64,000 nucleotides of DNA, taken from Leifsonia xyli. Lineage in GTDB: Bacteria; Actinomycetota; Actinomycetes; Actinomycetales; Microbacteriaceae. The stretch covers positions 372,001 to 436,000 of the forward strand of contig QFQR01000001.1 of NCBI GenBank assembly GCA_003243275.1. Direction: 5' to 3'. Below, piece after piece: positions 43,467 through 51,540 of the stretch (position 1 is the first letter of the stretch; each line of letters begins with the position of its first letter). The notes under the pieces are model-generated. The model searched no databases. It was not told the DNA's origin and saw nothing but the letters and a program-made list of their open reading frames with translations. The position numbers and the translations under genes are program-made.

Positions 43467-44735
43467 ATGGCGGAAGAGGACGGCCACGTGCCGGCGGGAT
43501 GGTATCCCGATCCGCTCGGGCTTCCCCAGCTGCGCTGGTGGGACAACCACGCCTGGACCGAGCACACCTCCGACGCACGTCAGCCGATGGTCGCCCAGGA
43601 GACGGTCACGGCGAAGCTCGCCTACGCGGACGATGACGACGAATACCTGGGGCGCGAGTTCCGCGAGGAGTTGCACCCCCAGACCGGCGGAGGCGCTCCG
43701 GCGACCGAGACCGCGTTCGCCACCGCCGACCCCGTCCTCTCGCTCGAGGCCGCCCCGGTCGTGCAGCAGCTCGTCGAGGAGGTCTCCCCCGGGCTCAGGT
43801 ACGCCCAGGAGCACGTCATCGAGGACGCGCCGACGAGCGCCCCGTTCCTGCTCGACACGAGCTACGACGACCTGCTCGGCGTGCCGATCGACCCGGCCGA
43901 GGCGCAGCAGGCGACGCCGCGCACCACCTTCGCCCCGAGCTTCGCCTTCGACGCGATGCCGAGCTTCCAGGTCGACCCGAATGCCGCATCAGGCGTCGGC
44001 ACCTTCACGACCACGAACTTCGACCCCGCCGCGTTCAGCAACTTCAGCTACGCGCCCTCCGTGCTCGCCGAGCACGACCTGTCGCAGCCGCTCACCCGGC
44101 GTGCCGTCATGGCGGAGAACGGGCTGTCGGTCAACACCGGCCCGATCTGGATCATCGCGCTCATGCCGGTCATCATGCTCGTGCTCGGCCTGATGTTCCT
44201 GGTGGCGGGCAACGCGGGAAGCGACTCCGGGCTGTTCGCGGGCATCATCCTCTTCGGTTCCTACATCGCGACGGTCATCCTCGCGATCATCGACCGCACG
44301 ATGCTGCGCCGCATGGGCCACACCCGCACCGCGAACTGGGACTGGGCGTTCCTCGGCGCCCCCGTCTACCTCATCGCGCGGATGTCGAACGTGGTTCGCG
44401 AGACCGGGCGCGGGCTTCGCCCCTTCCTCACCTGGTCGGCGCTCACCATCCTGCTGATCGGCTCGGCCGTCGCCATCCCCGGCATCGTCATGGCACTCGC
44501 CCCCGGCGTGTTCTCGGACGAGGCGGAGCAGGCGATCTCCGAGCAGGCGAGCGCCATCGGCGCCTCGATCAACGCCACCTGCCCGGATGTGCCCCCTCTG
44601 CTCGTCGGCGACACCATGGTCTGCAGCGCCGTCACCTCCACCAAGGTCGCCAACGTGACCGTCAGCCTCCAGCGCAAGAACGGCTGGATCGACTGGCGAG
44701 TCGACGACTGGGGCGTCTTCTCGACCAACCGATGA
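43467..44735 (+). CDS. DUF2510 membrane protein with DUF4333-like C-terminus (first of four)
   Basis: A 422-residue protein. The N-terminal DUF2510 module is PAGWYPDPLGLPQLRWWDNH followed by AWTEHT. A long acidic, disordered region leads to three to four transmembrane helices (about 222-330: IWIIALMPVIMLVLGLMFLV, IILFGSYIATVILAIIDRTM), and an extracellular C-terminal domain with two Cys (INATCPDVPPLLVGDTMVCS) resembling DUF4333. Functions of both domains are unknown; DUF2510 is actinobacteria-specific and often on membrane proteins. GAGGAAGG precedes the ATG. It opens a run of four DUF2510 genes in one direction. Confidence 0.82.
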   Translation: MAEEDGHVPAGWYPDPLGLPQLRWWDNHAWTEHTSDARQPMVAQETVTAKLAYADDDDEYLGREFREELHPQTGGGAPATETAFATADPVLSLEAAPVVQQLVEEVSPGLRYAQEHVIEDAPTSAPFLLDTSYDDLLGVPIDPAEAQQATPRTTFAPSFAFDAMPSFQVDPNAASGVGTFTTTNFDPAAFSNFSYAPSVLAEHDLSQPLTRRAVMAENGLSVNTGPIWIIALMPVIMLVLGLMFLVAGNAGSDSGLFAGIILFGSYIATVILAIIDRTMLRRMGHTRTANWDWAFLGAPVYLIARMSNVVRETGRGLRPFLTWSALTILLIGSAVAIPGIVMALAPGVFSDEAEQAISEQASAIGASINATCPDVPPLLVGDTMVCSAVTSTKVANVTVSLQRKNGWIDWRVDDWGVFSTNR

Positions 44736-44802
44736 CCGTGTTCTGCGCATGGTCGACCCCGACAGCACTCAACCCGACAGCACCGCACAGGAGGTGATTC
44801 CC

Positions 44803-45585
44803 GTGACCGATCAAGCAACCCGCGTCGTCCCGGCTGGATGGTACGAAGACCCCTCGAGCGCCGCACAGGTTCGTTGGTGGAACGGCATCGCCTGGACCGA
44901 CCACACTCAGCCCAAGCCCGACCTCGACGCCATCGCCGAGGCGGAATCCGCCGAACTCGAGCACAAGTTCGCGGGCCCCGCCGCGGTCAGGTCGCGCACC
45001 CGAGTGCGCTCCACCTCGACCGCCGAGAGCTGGATGGTCGCCTTCAGCCCCGCGCTGCTGGCCGTCGGTCTGCTCGCCGCGATCTGGGCGTGGCTCTACG
45101 TGGCGCCGAGCGTTCTCTTCGGCATCGCCGCGGTCGTGGTCGTCTACGTCGTCGTCGTCGTGCTCGCGCTGCTCGACCGTCGCAAGCTCGCCGCCTGGGG
45201 CCACACCCCTCCGGCGTTCCCGACCGCGCTGTTGACCGCCCCGGTCTACCTGGTGGTGCGCGCGCTGCGCCTGCCCAAGAGCTGGGGGCAGCTGATCGCG
45301 TGGGCGTTGCTCATGGTCGGCCTGATCGGCGCGCCCGTCGCGGCCTGGTTCGGCGGCGCGCTCGACAACGTGCAGACCGCGGTGCGCATCCAGTCGCAGT
45401 TGCGCGACGAGATCGTCGGGAACGGAACCGGCACGGCCGTCGCCTGCCCGCCCATCGCCGACACCCGCACGGTGGGCTCGATCTACACCTGCGACGTCAC
45501 CCTGCCCGACGGGTCGCACACGACCCTGTGGGTCAGCATCGACTCGGAGAACGGCGACTACAGCTCCTCCTTCTCGGTGGGCTGA
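44803..45585 (+). CDS. DUF2510 membrane protein with DUF4333-like C-terminus (second of four)
   Basis: A 260-residue paralogue of the preceding gene with the same order: DUF2510 (VVPAGWYEDPSSAAQVRWWN, AWTDHT), a shorter linker, three to four transmembrane helices (SVLFGIAAVVVVYVVVVVLA, IAWALLMVGLIGAPVAAWFG) and a C-terminal Cys-containing domain (AVACPPIADTRTVGSIYTCD, VTLPDGSHTTLWVSIDSENG). The GTG at 44803 is preceded by a very strong AGGAGGTGA 5 nt upstream, so the in-frame ATG at 44749 is rejected. The shared layout with the first gene shows a tandem duplication. Confidence 0.82.
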   Translation: MTDQATRVVPAGWYEDPSSAAQVRWWNGIAWTDHTQPKPDLDAIAEAESAELEHKFAGPAAVRSRTRVRSTSTAESWMVAFSPALLAVGLLAAIWAWLYVAPSVLFGIAAVVVVYVVVVVLALLDRRKLAAWGHTPPAFPTALLTAPVYLVVRALRLPKSWGQLIAWALLMVGLIGAPVAAWFGGALDNVQTAVRIQSQLRDEIVGNGTGTAVACPPIADTRTVGSIYTCDVTLPDGSHTTLWVSIDSENGDYSSSFSVG

Positions 45586-45640
45586 GCACCGCTCCTCCTC
45601 ACCCGGCGGTTTCCCGCGCCGCTCGCCGGCGCCAGGTCGA

Positions 45641-45675
45641 CGTGCGCGGAACAGCCCTGAGCTGTTCCGCGCACG
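45641..45675 (+). terminator. 14-bp perfect stem-loop after the second DUF2510 gene
   Basis: Arms CGTGCGCGGAACAG and its exact complement flank a 7-nt loop, 55 nt after the gene stop. There is no U tract. It separates the second from the third DUF2510 transcription unit. Confidence 0.6.
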
Positions 45676-45826
45676 CGGCACGTGAGGCCCTGTGGCGGAG
45701 GATGTGCTGCCCGATCACCCCCTGCTCAGGGGTCACCCCAAGTGGGGGCTCTCCAGCCTCCGCGGGCCGTCCCTAGACTCCCTCTCAGCAGCCGAGGGGA
45801 GGCTGCACCTCGAGGGGGAGAAACTC

Positions 45827-46786
45827 GTGAGCCTCACTGCCGCCGCACCGGTCGCCGCCTGGTATCCGGATCCGACCGATGCCGAGCTCCTGCGCTGGTG
45901 GGACGGTCTCGGCTGGACCTCGCACACGCGTCCGCGCCCCGCACAGGCCCCGCAGAGCCTTCCGATGCCCGACCCCGCCACGGCGTACGTGCCTGAGGCT
46001 CCGCCGAGCTTCGAGCCGGTGCGCAGCGAACCGCCGCTCGCATCCGAGCCCGCGGTCGCCGCCGCCGAATCCGTGGCCACCGTCGCGGTCTCCGACCCGA
46101 CGCAGCTCGTCGCCGCCCTCGCCGCCGCTCCGGCGCCGACCGCCGGCACCGCGGGCATCGCCGCTGTTCCCCCGCCGCCCTCCGCCCTGGCGCAGATGCC
46201 CGTCACGGAGGCTCCGGTCGCGGCCGTGTCGGCCGCGCCCGTGCCCGCCGCCCCCGTCTACGAGGTGGCCGAGGTCTCCGCACCGCTGAGCGAGCAGCCA
46301 ACCGCTCCGGTCGTGGACGAGAACCAGTCGGTGGCCGCGGCGCGCGCAGCCTTCGCTGCCGCGCAGGCGGAGAAGGCCGCGGCGGCAGCCGCAGCCGCGG
46401 CACAGGTGGCAGCCCAAGCGGCCGCCGATCTCGCGGCCGCCGAAGCCGGACGCCTGCAGACTCCCGCCGCCCCGGCCGCCTCACCCGCAACCGCGGCCGG
46501 CGGCGGCGAGGACCACTTCACCTCGGTCGCGCAGGCGCGCGCCGCATTCGCGGCCAAAACGGCGGCGAAGAAGGCCGCAGCGGCCCAGGGGGCGCTTCTC
46601 GAGCCCTCCCCCGAGCCTGAGCCGACCGCGGCTTCCACGCTCTCCAGCAACGACGAGGGCCGACCCGTCTCGGTGGCCGCCGCACGCGCCGCAGCCGCGA
46701 AGGCCAAGGCTGCCGCGGCCGAGCTGCCCGTCGACGAGAGTGTTGACGGGCAGGGTCGGAGATGGCATCTCCCCAAGCTCAGCTGA
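45827..46786 (+). CDS. DUF2510 protein with Ala-rich low-complexity tail (third of four)
   Basis: A 319-residue protein without a transmembrane helix. DUF2510 is at the N-terminus (VAAWYPDPTDAELLRWWDGL, GWTSHTRP), followed by a Pro/Ala/Val-rich region and an Ala-rich helical part with three related segments: SVAAARAAFAAAQAEKAAAA, SVAQARAAFAAKTAAKKAAA and SVAAARAAAAKAKAAAAELP. The repeated SVAxARAAFAA unit suggests an internal repeat capable of forming coiled or fibrous helices. GTG at 45827 follows GAGGGGGAG with good spacing, so a longer frame from 45692 is rejected. The function is unknown. Confidence 0.75.
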   Translation: MSLTAAAPVAAWYPDPTDAELLRWWDGLGWTSHTRPRPAQAPQSLPMPDPATAYVPEAPPSFEPVRSEPPLASEPAVAAAESVATVAVSDPTQLVAALAAAPAPTAGTAGIAAVPPPPSALAQMPVTEAPVAAVSAAPVPAAPVYEVAEVSAPLSEQPTAPVVDENQSVAAARAAFAAAQAEKAAAAAAAAAQVAAQAAADLAAAEAGRLQTPAAPAASPATAAGGGEDHFTSVAQARAAFAAKTAAKKAAAAQGALLEPSPEPEPTAASTLSSNDEGRPVSVAAARAAAAKAKAAAAELPVDESVDGQGRRWHLPKLS

Positions 46787-46901
46787 GCGCAACTCCTGCT
46801 CCCCTGGGTCGTCGCTGTGCGTTCTCACCCGAACGGGGGACTGAGCGCCGACGCCGTGAGAGCCTAGGCTCGATACATCACGGACACAGTGGGGGCTGAA
46901 C

Positions 46902-48521
46902 GTGTCGGACTTCATGGGTGTGTCGCCCCGAGCGGCATGGTATCCCGACCCCAGCAATGCGAACATGCAGCGCTGGTGGGACGGGCGGAGCTGGACGGCG
47001 TACACGACGCCGATCCCGCCGCCGCCTCCCATGAACATGCCCGCGCCCGTCGTGCCTCCGTCGGACTTCGTCCCCGCGGCGGTCGCCGCTGCTGAGCCGC
47101 AGCGTCCCGCCACGCAGCCGCAGACCGTGCAGGCACCCGCGGCCCAGCTTCCGTCGGTGCAGCCGCAGGCACAGCCCGCGCAGCCGCAGGTTCAGCCCGC
47201 GCAGGTTCAGCCGACGCAGCCGCAGGTGCACGCCGTTCAGGCGCAGCCGCAGCCCGCGCAGCAGCAGCCTGTTCAGCCCCAGGCGCAGCCTGCTCAAGCA
47301 CAGGCGCAGCCTGCTCAGGCGCTGCCGCAGCCTGCTCAGGCACAGCCGCAGCCCGTTCAGCAGACCGGCGCCGCGCCCGCGACGGCTGCCGGCTACCCCG
47401 CACAGGTCGCGTCGACCCCGCCCGTCCACGCGCAGCCCGGCTACCAGCACGCCGCCCCGTATCAGGCTCCCGCGCAGCCGCAGCAGCCGGTCGTGCAGCA
47501 GCCCGCCGCGCCCCAGCCCGTCGCGCCCCAGCCGGTCGCACAGCAGCCCGTCACGCAGCCGCAGTTCTCCCAGCAGCCCGTCGCGCAGCCGCAGGCATCG
47601 CCGTCCTCTGCCGCTCCCGCGCCGTCGCCCGCTCAGCCGACCGCAGCGCCGGTCGCGGCGCCACAGCCCGCCGCCGCGCAGGCTCCCGCCCCGGCGGTTC
47701 CCGCAGCATCCGCGCCGTCGCCCGGCGTCGCAGCCGCACCGACCGCACCGCGTGTGCCGAGCGTTCCGCCCGAGCTGCTCGCGCGACAGGCACCGCCGAG
47801 CGCCGCCCATGTGGTCGCCTCCGCACCTCCGGCCGCGGTGTCGGCACCGGCGGCCGCCCAGCCCTCCGCCGCGCCTCAGCTCGCGATGCCGCAGTTCACG
47901 ACGACGACGCCTCAGCCCGTGCAGCCGCCGAGCGCCGAGTACCCGCGCACCCTCCCGCCAGGTGCGCCGGTTTCCGCCTACGCCTCGGCGCCCTCGCCCT
48001 CCGCCTACGCCTCGGCACCCGCTCCGGCCGCGCCCGCTCTCGAGCTCGAGTCCGGCCCGTCTGCGGCCCCCGTCATCCCCGGTTTCACCCCCGCACCCAC
48101 CATCCTCGCGCTCCCCGCCGCGCTCGGCAGCGGTGCGCCCATGAACGCTGCGGCACCGTCAGCGTCGGCCCCCACGCCGGCCCCCGACGTGCCTCACCCC
48201 ACGATGGCGCGTCCGGTGACGGTGCCGTCGGTGTCGCAGCCCTCCCCCCATCCTTCCGCCGATGTCGCGGCCCCGGTCGACACCAACGCGGCCTACCTCG
48301 CGGCTCTCGGCATCGCCTCGCCCGGTGCGCCGAGCGCCCGCCCGAACGACAGCGTGACTCCGACGACCGGACCCCAGCCCGTTCCGCTTCCGAGCGACGG
48401 CGGCCCGCTCGGAACCGCGCCGTCGACGGCACGCGCGCTCCCGCAGGACGAGTTCCGCGAGTCCCGCGACCTCGCCCCGGACGGCCCGACCGACTTCGGC
48501 GCCCCGATTCACCGGATCTGA
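46902..48521 (+). CDS. DUF2510 protein with long Pro/Ala/Gln-rich tail (fourth of four)
   Basis: A 539-residue protein. DUF2510 (PRAAWYPDPSNANMQRWWDG, RSWTAYTTP) is followed by about 480 residues of low complexity, first with QPAQPQ and QPQPAQ type repeats (residues ~70-160), then Pro/Ala/Ser-rich sequence, and a short acidic end. There is no membrane helix or signal peptide. The sequence stays in frame with strong coding bias, so it is a genuine disordered protein. Such tails can mediate multivalent binding or crowding effects. It has a GTG start and a -10-like GATACAT about 35 nt upstream. Confidence 0.75.
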   Translation: MSDFMGVSPRAAWYPDPSNANMQRWWDGRSWTAYTTPIPPPPPMNMPAPVVPPSDFVPAAVAAAEPQRPATQPQTVQAPAAQLPSVQPQAQPAQPQVQPAQVQPTQPQVHAVQAQPQPAQQQPVQPQAQPAQAQAQPAQALPQPAQAQPQPVQQTGAAPATAAGYPAQVASTPPVHAQPGYQHAAPYQAPAQPQQPVVQQPAAPQPVAPQPVAQQPVTQPQFSQQPVAQPQASPSSAAPAPSPAQPTAAPVAAPQPAAAQAPAPAVPAASAPSPGVAAAPTAPRVPSVPPELLARQAPPSAAHVVASAPPAAVSAPAAAQPSAAPQLAMPQFTTTTPQPVQPPSAEYPRTLPPGAPVSAYASAPSPSAYASAPAPAAPALELESGPSAAPVIPGFTPAPTILALPAALGSGAPMNAAAPSASAPTPAPDVPHPTMARPVTVPSVSQPSPHPSADVAAPVDTNAAYLAALGIASPGAPSARPNDSVTPTTGPQPVPLPSDGGPLGTAPSTARALPQDEFRESRDLAPDGPTDFGAPIHRI

Positions 48522-48560
48522 GGCACCCAGCCCCCTGACGCGCCGCTCGGCGGGCGCGCC

Positions 48561-49466
48561 TCAGATGAATCGGACGGCCGCCTGGATCCGCGACCTCAGC
48601 TCGAACAGATCCGTTCCGCCCGTGCCGACGCCCGGCACACCCGTCCGAACCACGTGCGCGAGCTGCGGCTGAGGGATCACCAGGGCCCGCGCGCCGCGCA
48701 CCGACCCGAGATCCGTCGCCGCTGCCAGGTGGGCGTCCGGAACGACGACTCCGATCGCCGAGAACTTCACCCGGGCCGCACGCGCGAAGGCGCGCGCTCG
48801 CGCCGAGAGCTCGTGCACGGGGCGTTCGCCGTCGAGAGCGGCACCGATCAGCTCGGCCCCCTTGACGCGCACCTCACCGCCCCAGTCCTCGCTCAGCAGC
48901 GCCCAGAGACCGCTCGGGCCGAGCACGATGTGGTCGAGCTTGCCCGCCCTCGTGTCGACGTCGTGCCAGATCGTGTAGCCGATGCCGAGCTGGGCGAGCT
49001 CACGGGCCGACTGCTCCTCGGCGATCGCCGCCGCGAGCAGATGCGTCACCAGACGCGGTGCCGAGCGCACGAGCGCGGGGTCGTAGGGGTCGGGCAACGA
49101 GACGCCGCGTCCCGCCCACTCGCGCACCTCCTCGAGGTAGCGCTGCCGGTACCATCCCCCCGGATGCCCGCTCGCCCGCGCCTGCGGTCGGGAGTCCGCT
49201 CGTGGCCGCGGCGCCCGCGGCGCATAGCTGGGAGGTGCCGTGCCCGCCGAGCGGATGCCGCCCGCGTCGTAGGCCGCGCGCGCCTCGGGGCTGCCGACGA
49301 GCTCCCACGCGCTCTGCACGGCGTGGAACTCGGCGGCGACTCCCCCGGCATCCGGATGCGTCTCCCGCAGCCTCTTGCGGTACGCGCGCCGCAGTTCCTC
49401 GGCGCTCGCGGTCGACGCCACACCGAGCACCTCGTAGGGCGACGCGGCGAGCGGACTGTCGGGCAC
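48561..49466 (-). CDS. J-domain and NERD-domain fusion protein
   Basis: A 301-residue protein. Residues 8-70 form a J domain (YEVLGVASTASAEELRRAYR, with the HPD triad at 37-39 in RETHPDAGG), able to stimulate a DnaK-type Hsp70. After a basic, disordered linker, residues ~150-250 resemble NERD, a nuclease-related domain: GYTIWHDVDTRAGKLDHIVL, GPSGLWALLSEDWGGEVRVK. The Asp and Gln/Lys pattern of NERD is only partly visible, so nuclease activity is uncertain. It is convergent with the fourth DUF2510 gene, with 39 nt between the stops. Start codon is GTG. The fusion would link chaperone recruitment to nucleic-acid handling. Confidence 0.75.
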   Translation of the reverse strand: MPDSPLAASPYEVLGVASTASAEELRRAYRKRLRETHPDAGGVAAEFHAVQSAWELVGSPEARAAYDAGGIRSAGTAPPSYAPRAPRPRADSRPQARASGHPGGWYRQRYLEEVREWAGRGVSLPDPYDPALVRSAPRLVTHLLAAAIAEEQSARELAQLGIGYTIWHDVDTRAGKLDHIVLGPSGLWALLSEDWGGEVRVKGAELIGAALDGERPVHELSARARAFARAARVKFSAIGVVVPDAHLAAATDLGSVRGARALVIPQPQLAHVVRTGVPGVGTGGTDLFELRSRIQAAVRFI

Positions 49467-49524
49467 CCATCGATCGTAGGGCGTGCCGCCTCGGGCTCCC
49501 CTGCACGCGTCATAGGCTCAAGGA

Positions 49525-49851
49525 ATGAGTTCCCGCGACGAGACGGGCGTGCGGCGGCGCGCGAGCCTCGAGGTGCTGCGCGCCGAGGCAGGCGACGAGC
49601 TCGCGACGGTCGTGTTCGAACGGCTGCGGGCCGGCGAGGACCCCTGGGAGTTCATGCAGGAGATCCCGACCGTCGACGAGCTGGTGGTGTTGACCTTGCG
49701 CGCCGAACTCATCCACGCCGACAACGACCGCCGCCCCACCGCCGACGTCGACTACCGGATGCTGCGCCAGATCGCGCTGAGCTATCCCTCCCTCAGCCCG
49801 ACCGTCTGGTCGTTGCTCGACGCCGATCGCATCAGACGGAGGACCGCATGA
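49525..49851 (+). CDS. Conserved hypothetical protein coupled to pabC-like gene
   Basis: A 108-residue soluble, acidic protein: RASLEVLRAEAGDELATVVF, RLRAGEDPWEFMQEIPTVDE, LTLRAELIHADNDRRPTADV and LSYPSLSPTVWSLLDADRIR. It looks all-helical and lacks Cys, metal or nucleotide-binding motifs. The stop overlaps the ATG of the aminodeoxychorismate-lyase-like gene by 4 nt, so the two are translated together. I do not recognise the family; the coupling suggests a link to folate or amino-acid metabolism, but that is inference. Confidence 0.65.
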   Translation: MSSRDETGVRRRASLEVLRAEAGDELATVVFERLRAGEDPWEFMQEIPTVDELVVLTLRAELIHADNDRRPTADVDYRMLRQIALSYPSLSPTVWSLLDADRIRRRTA

Positions 49852-50723
49852 GCGTCGTCGCCATCATCTCCTTCGACCCCGTGTCGGGCGCCCCCACCGG
49901 ATGGCACCTCGCCGCAGCCGAGTCGCCGCAGCTGCTCGTCACCGACCTCGGGGTGACCCGCGGCGACGGGATCTTCGAGACCGCGAGCCTCGTCGAGGGG
50001 CACGTGCAGGCGCTCGATGCGCACCTCGAGCGCCTCGCCCAGTCCGCGCGGATGCTCGACCTCCCCTCGCCCGACCTCGCCGTCTGGCGCGACGCCGTGC
50101 AGGCCGTCGGTCGAGCGCTCACCGCAGAGGGTGTCGCCGAGGGTGCCATCAAGCTCGTGCTCACCCGGGGCGTCGAGGGCACCCGCGCGCCCACCGGCTG
50201 GGTGCACGGCACCGCGGCCCCCGACTTCACCCGCGACCGCACCGAGGGCGTGCGGATCGTGCTGCTCGACCGCGGCTACCGCCACGACATCCCCCAGACC
50301 GCGCCGTGGCTGCTCGCGGGCGCCAAGACGCTGAGCTACGCGGTCAACCGCGCCGCGCTCCGGGAGGCGGCGCGCCGCGGCGCCGACGATGTGCTCTTCG
50401 TCTCGAGCGACGGCTACCTGCTCGAAGGCCCGACCTCGACGCTCGTGCTGCGCCTCGGTTCCCGCCTCGTCACACCGCGGATCGACCTGGGGATCCTCGC
50501 CGGCACGACCCAAGCCGATCTCTTCGCCTGGGCCGCGTCGACGGGCCTCTCCACCGGATACGAGCTGCTCACCCGCGCCGAGCTGGACTCCGCGGATGCC
50601 GCCTGGTTGGTCTCCAGTGTGCGCCACGTCGCACCGATCCGCGCCGTCGACGGCACCGAGCGCGCGATCGACGCGGAACTGACCGAGCGGTTCAACGCGG
50701 CGCTCACCGCCCGCACGAGCTGA
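49848..50723 (+). CDS. Aminotransferase class IV (aminodeoxychorismate lyase-like)
   Basis: A 291-residue fold-type IV PLP enzyme. The N-terminal GVTRGDGIFETASLVEGHVQ and LDAHLERLAQSARML are typical, the PLP Lys is in WLLAGAKTLSYAVNRAALRE, and the C-terminal phosphate site is LLEGPTSTLVLRLGSRLVTP, GILAGTTQADLFAWA. It resembles PabC, which releases p-aminobenzoate for folate, and branched-chain or D-amino-acid transaminases; no partner pabA/B is adjacent, so the exact reaction is uncertain. The ATG overlaps the previous gene (ATGA) and GGAGGA lies 6 nt upstream. It is the last plus-strand gene before an 875-nt noncoding region. Confidence 0.82.
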   Translation: MSVVAIISFDPVSGAPTGWHLAAAESPQLLVTDLGVTRGDGIFETASLVEGHVQALDAHLERLAQSARMLDLPSPDLAVWRDAVQAVGRALTAEGVAEGAIKLVLTRGVEGTRAPTGWVHGTAAPDFTRDRTEGVRIVLLDRGYRHDIPQTAPWLLAGAKTLSYAVNRAALREAARRGADDVLFVSSDGYLLEGPTSTLVLRLGSRLVTPRIDLGILAGTTQADLFAWAASTGLSTGYELLTRAELDSADAAWLVSSVRHVAPIRAVDGTERAIDAELTERFNAALTARTS

Positions 50724-50743
50724 GGGCGGACGGCGCGAACGAC

Positions 50744-51162
50744 GAAGGGCCCCCGGTTAGCTATGCCAGGGGCCCTTCTGTGTCGGTGAGACCGCCGCTC
50801 CCGCGAGCTCTCGGGTCGGGCGTTCGCCGAGCCGGACGGCAGCTCGGGAGCTGGGGCGAACCACCTGCTCCCAAGACGGCCCCGGCGATGGGGTCTCCCC
50901 CACGACACCTCACGGTGCCGCGGAATCCTCCCCGCCTCCGCATCCGATGAACCCTACGGTCCACCCTCCGCGGCTGCGGGTCGTCACCCCAGCTGCCGGT
51001 GCTGCCCCACGGACGGAACTCTCGCTCCGTGTTCCCTTGGGGCCACCCCACGCTCTGGTCGGGCTGACCCGGCCGGCTCGTGGAGATCACCGCCCCGCTG
51101 CGGCTGCGAGCCTGTCTTCACCGGATCTCTCCGGTTGCGTCGGGATCGCGCCTCATCGGTTG
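50744..51162 (-). ncRNA. Candidate structured RNA, unit A (about 420 nt)
   Basis: The interval lacks a convincing protein gene and is bounded on the minus strand by a promoter block (51169-51224) and a strong terminator hairpin (10-bp stem, 50744-50753 with 50769-50778). The predicted transcript is rich in local hairpins, for example ACCGGA-GAGA-TCCGGT and a 3' GC-rich stem. Size, strong promoter and terminator recall the abundant RNAP-associated RNAs of actinobacteria (Ms1/6S-like), but I cannot test that. Ends are estimates. Confidence 0.45.
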
Positions 51163-51168
51163 TAGGAG

Positions 51169-51224
51169 AGATTACTCAGCCGCACGGGAGGCACAAGTAG
51201 TCAAGTCTCACTGGATGGTTGAGG
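51169..51224 (-). promoter_or_regulatory. Promoter block of RNA unit A
   Basis: On the minus strand: -35 TTGTGC, 16-nt spacer, -10 TAATCT. The 34 nt up to and including the -35 match the unit B promoter at 25 of 34 positions without gaps (common parts CCTCAA and GAGACTT). The block therefore carries more than RNA polymerase contacts and suggests shared control of A and B. Confidence 0.6.
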
Positions 51225-51256
51225 CTTTCGCGAACGACCGCGACGTTAAATACTGG

Positions 51257-51410
51257 CGGCGGTGATGCTGTCCGCGATTCCTCAATACCCCCGTACCGGA
51301 ATCGCGATGATGACAGGATCACCGCCGCCTGCTAGTCCCCCAACTAGTGCAGTCATCACGATACGGAATCCGCCCGTGGGAACGCTCCCCCCAAGTCGGG
51401 GGGCGCTTCC
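51257..51410 (+). ncRNA. Candidate small RNA with C-rich hairpin loops, unit C
   Basis: Three strong hairpins follow each other on the plus strand. The first (51255-51329) has an 18-bp outer stem with one mismatch and a perfect 9-bp inner stem around a loop with CCCCC. The second is CTAGT-CCCCCA-ACTAG (51332-51347). The third (51379-51410) has a CCCCCC/GGGGGG stem and could terminate transcription. A -10-like TAAATA at 51247-51252 sits just before. The layout resembles actinobacterial 6C-type RNAs (two C-loop hairpins); this is a suggestion only. Confidence 0.4.
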
Positions 51411-51419
51411 GGAGACGAC

Positions 51420-51534
51420 GAAAGGCCCCCGATCGCCGCGTTCCACCGGCGCCGAAGCACCGGGGTTCGTCGAGCCCCGAGGGCCTTTCTGTCACCTTCC
51501 GGCCGACCCCCGAGGGGATCCGTGCCTTCCGGTG
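51420..51534 (-). ncRNA. Candidate small RNA, unit B (about 115 nt)
   Basis: On the minus strand it runs from just after the promoter block at 51541-51596 to a terminator stem (9 bp, 51420-51428 with 51481-51489) that encloses a smaller CGGGG/CCCCG hairpin. The 5' part has a hairpin in which CCGGAAGG occurs twice. The terminator shares the ACGACGAA and GGCCCCC start (read on the plus strand) with unit A. No coding potential is evident. Ends are estimates. Confidence 0.45.
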
Positions 51535-51540
51535 AACACG

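Noticed and set aside
50761..51090. A 109-codon minus-strand frame inside RNA unit A
   Set aside because: It starts downstream of the predicted RNA start, runs into the terminator hairpin and has no Shine-Dalgarno or similarity.
50744..51162. RNase P RNA or tmRNA
   Set aside because: The invariant segments I know for either (for example the RNase P GAGGAAAGTCC-like core or a tRNA-like end) are absent on both strands.
51245..51329. Integron attC-like site (GTTAAAT next to a palindrome)
   Set aside because: The matching RYYYAAC end and the paired L boxes are missing, and there is no integrase or cassette array.
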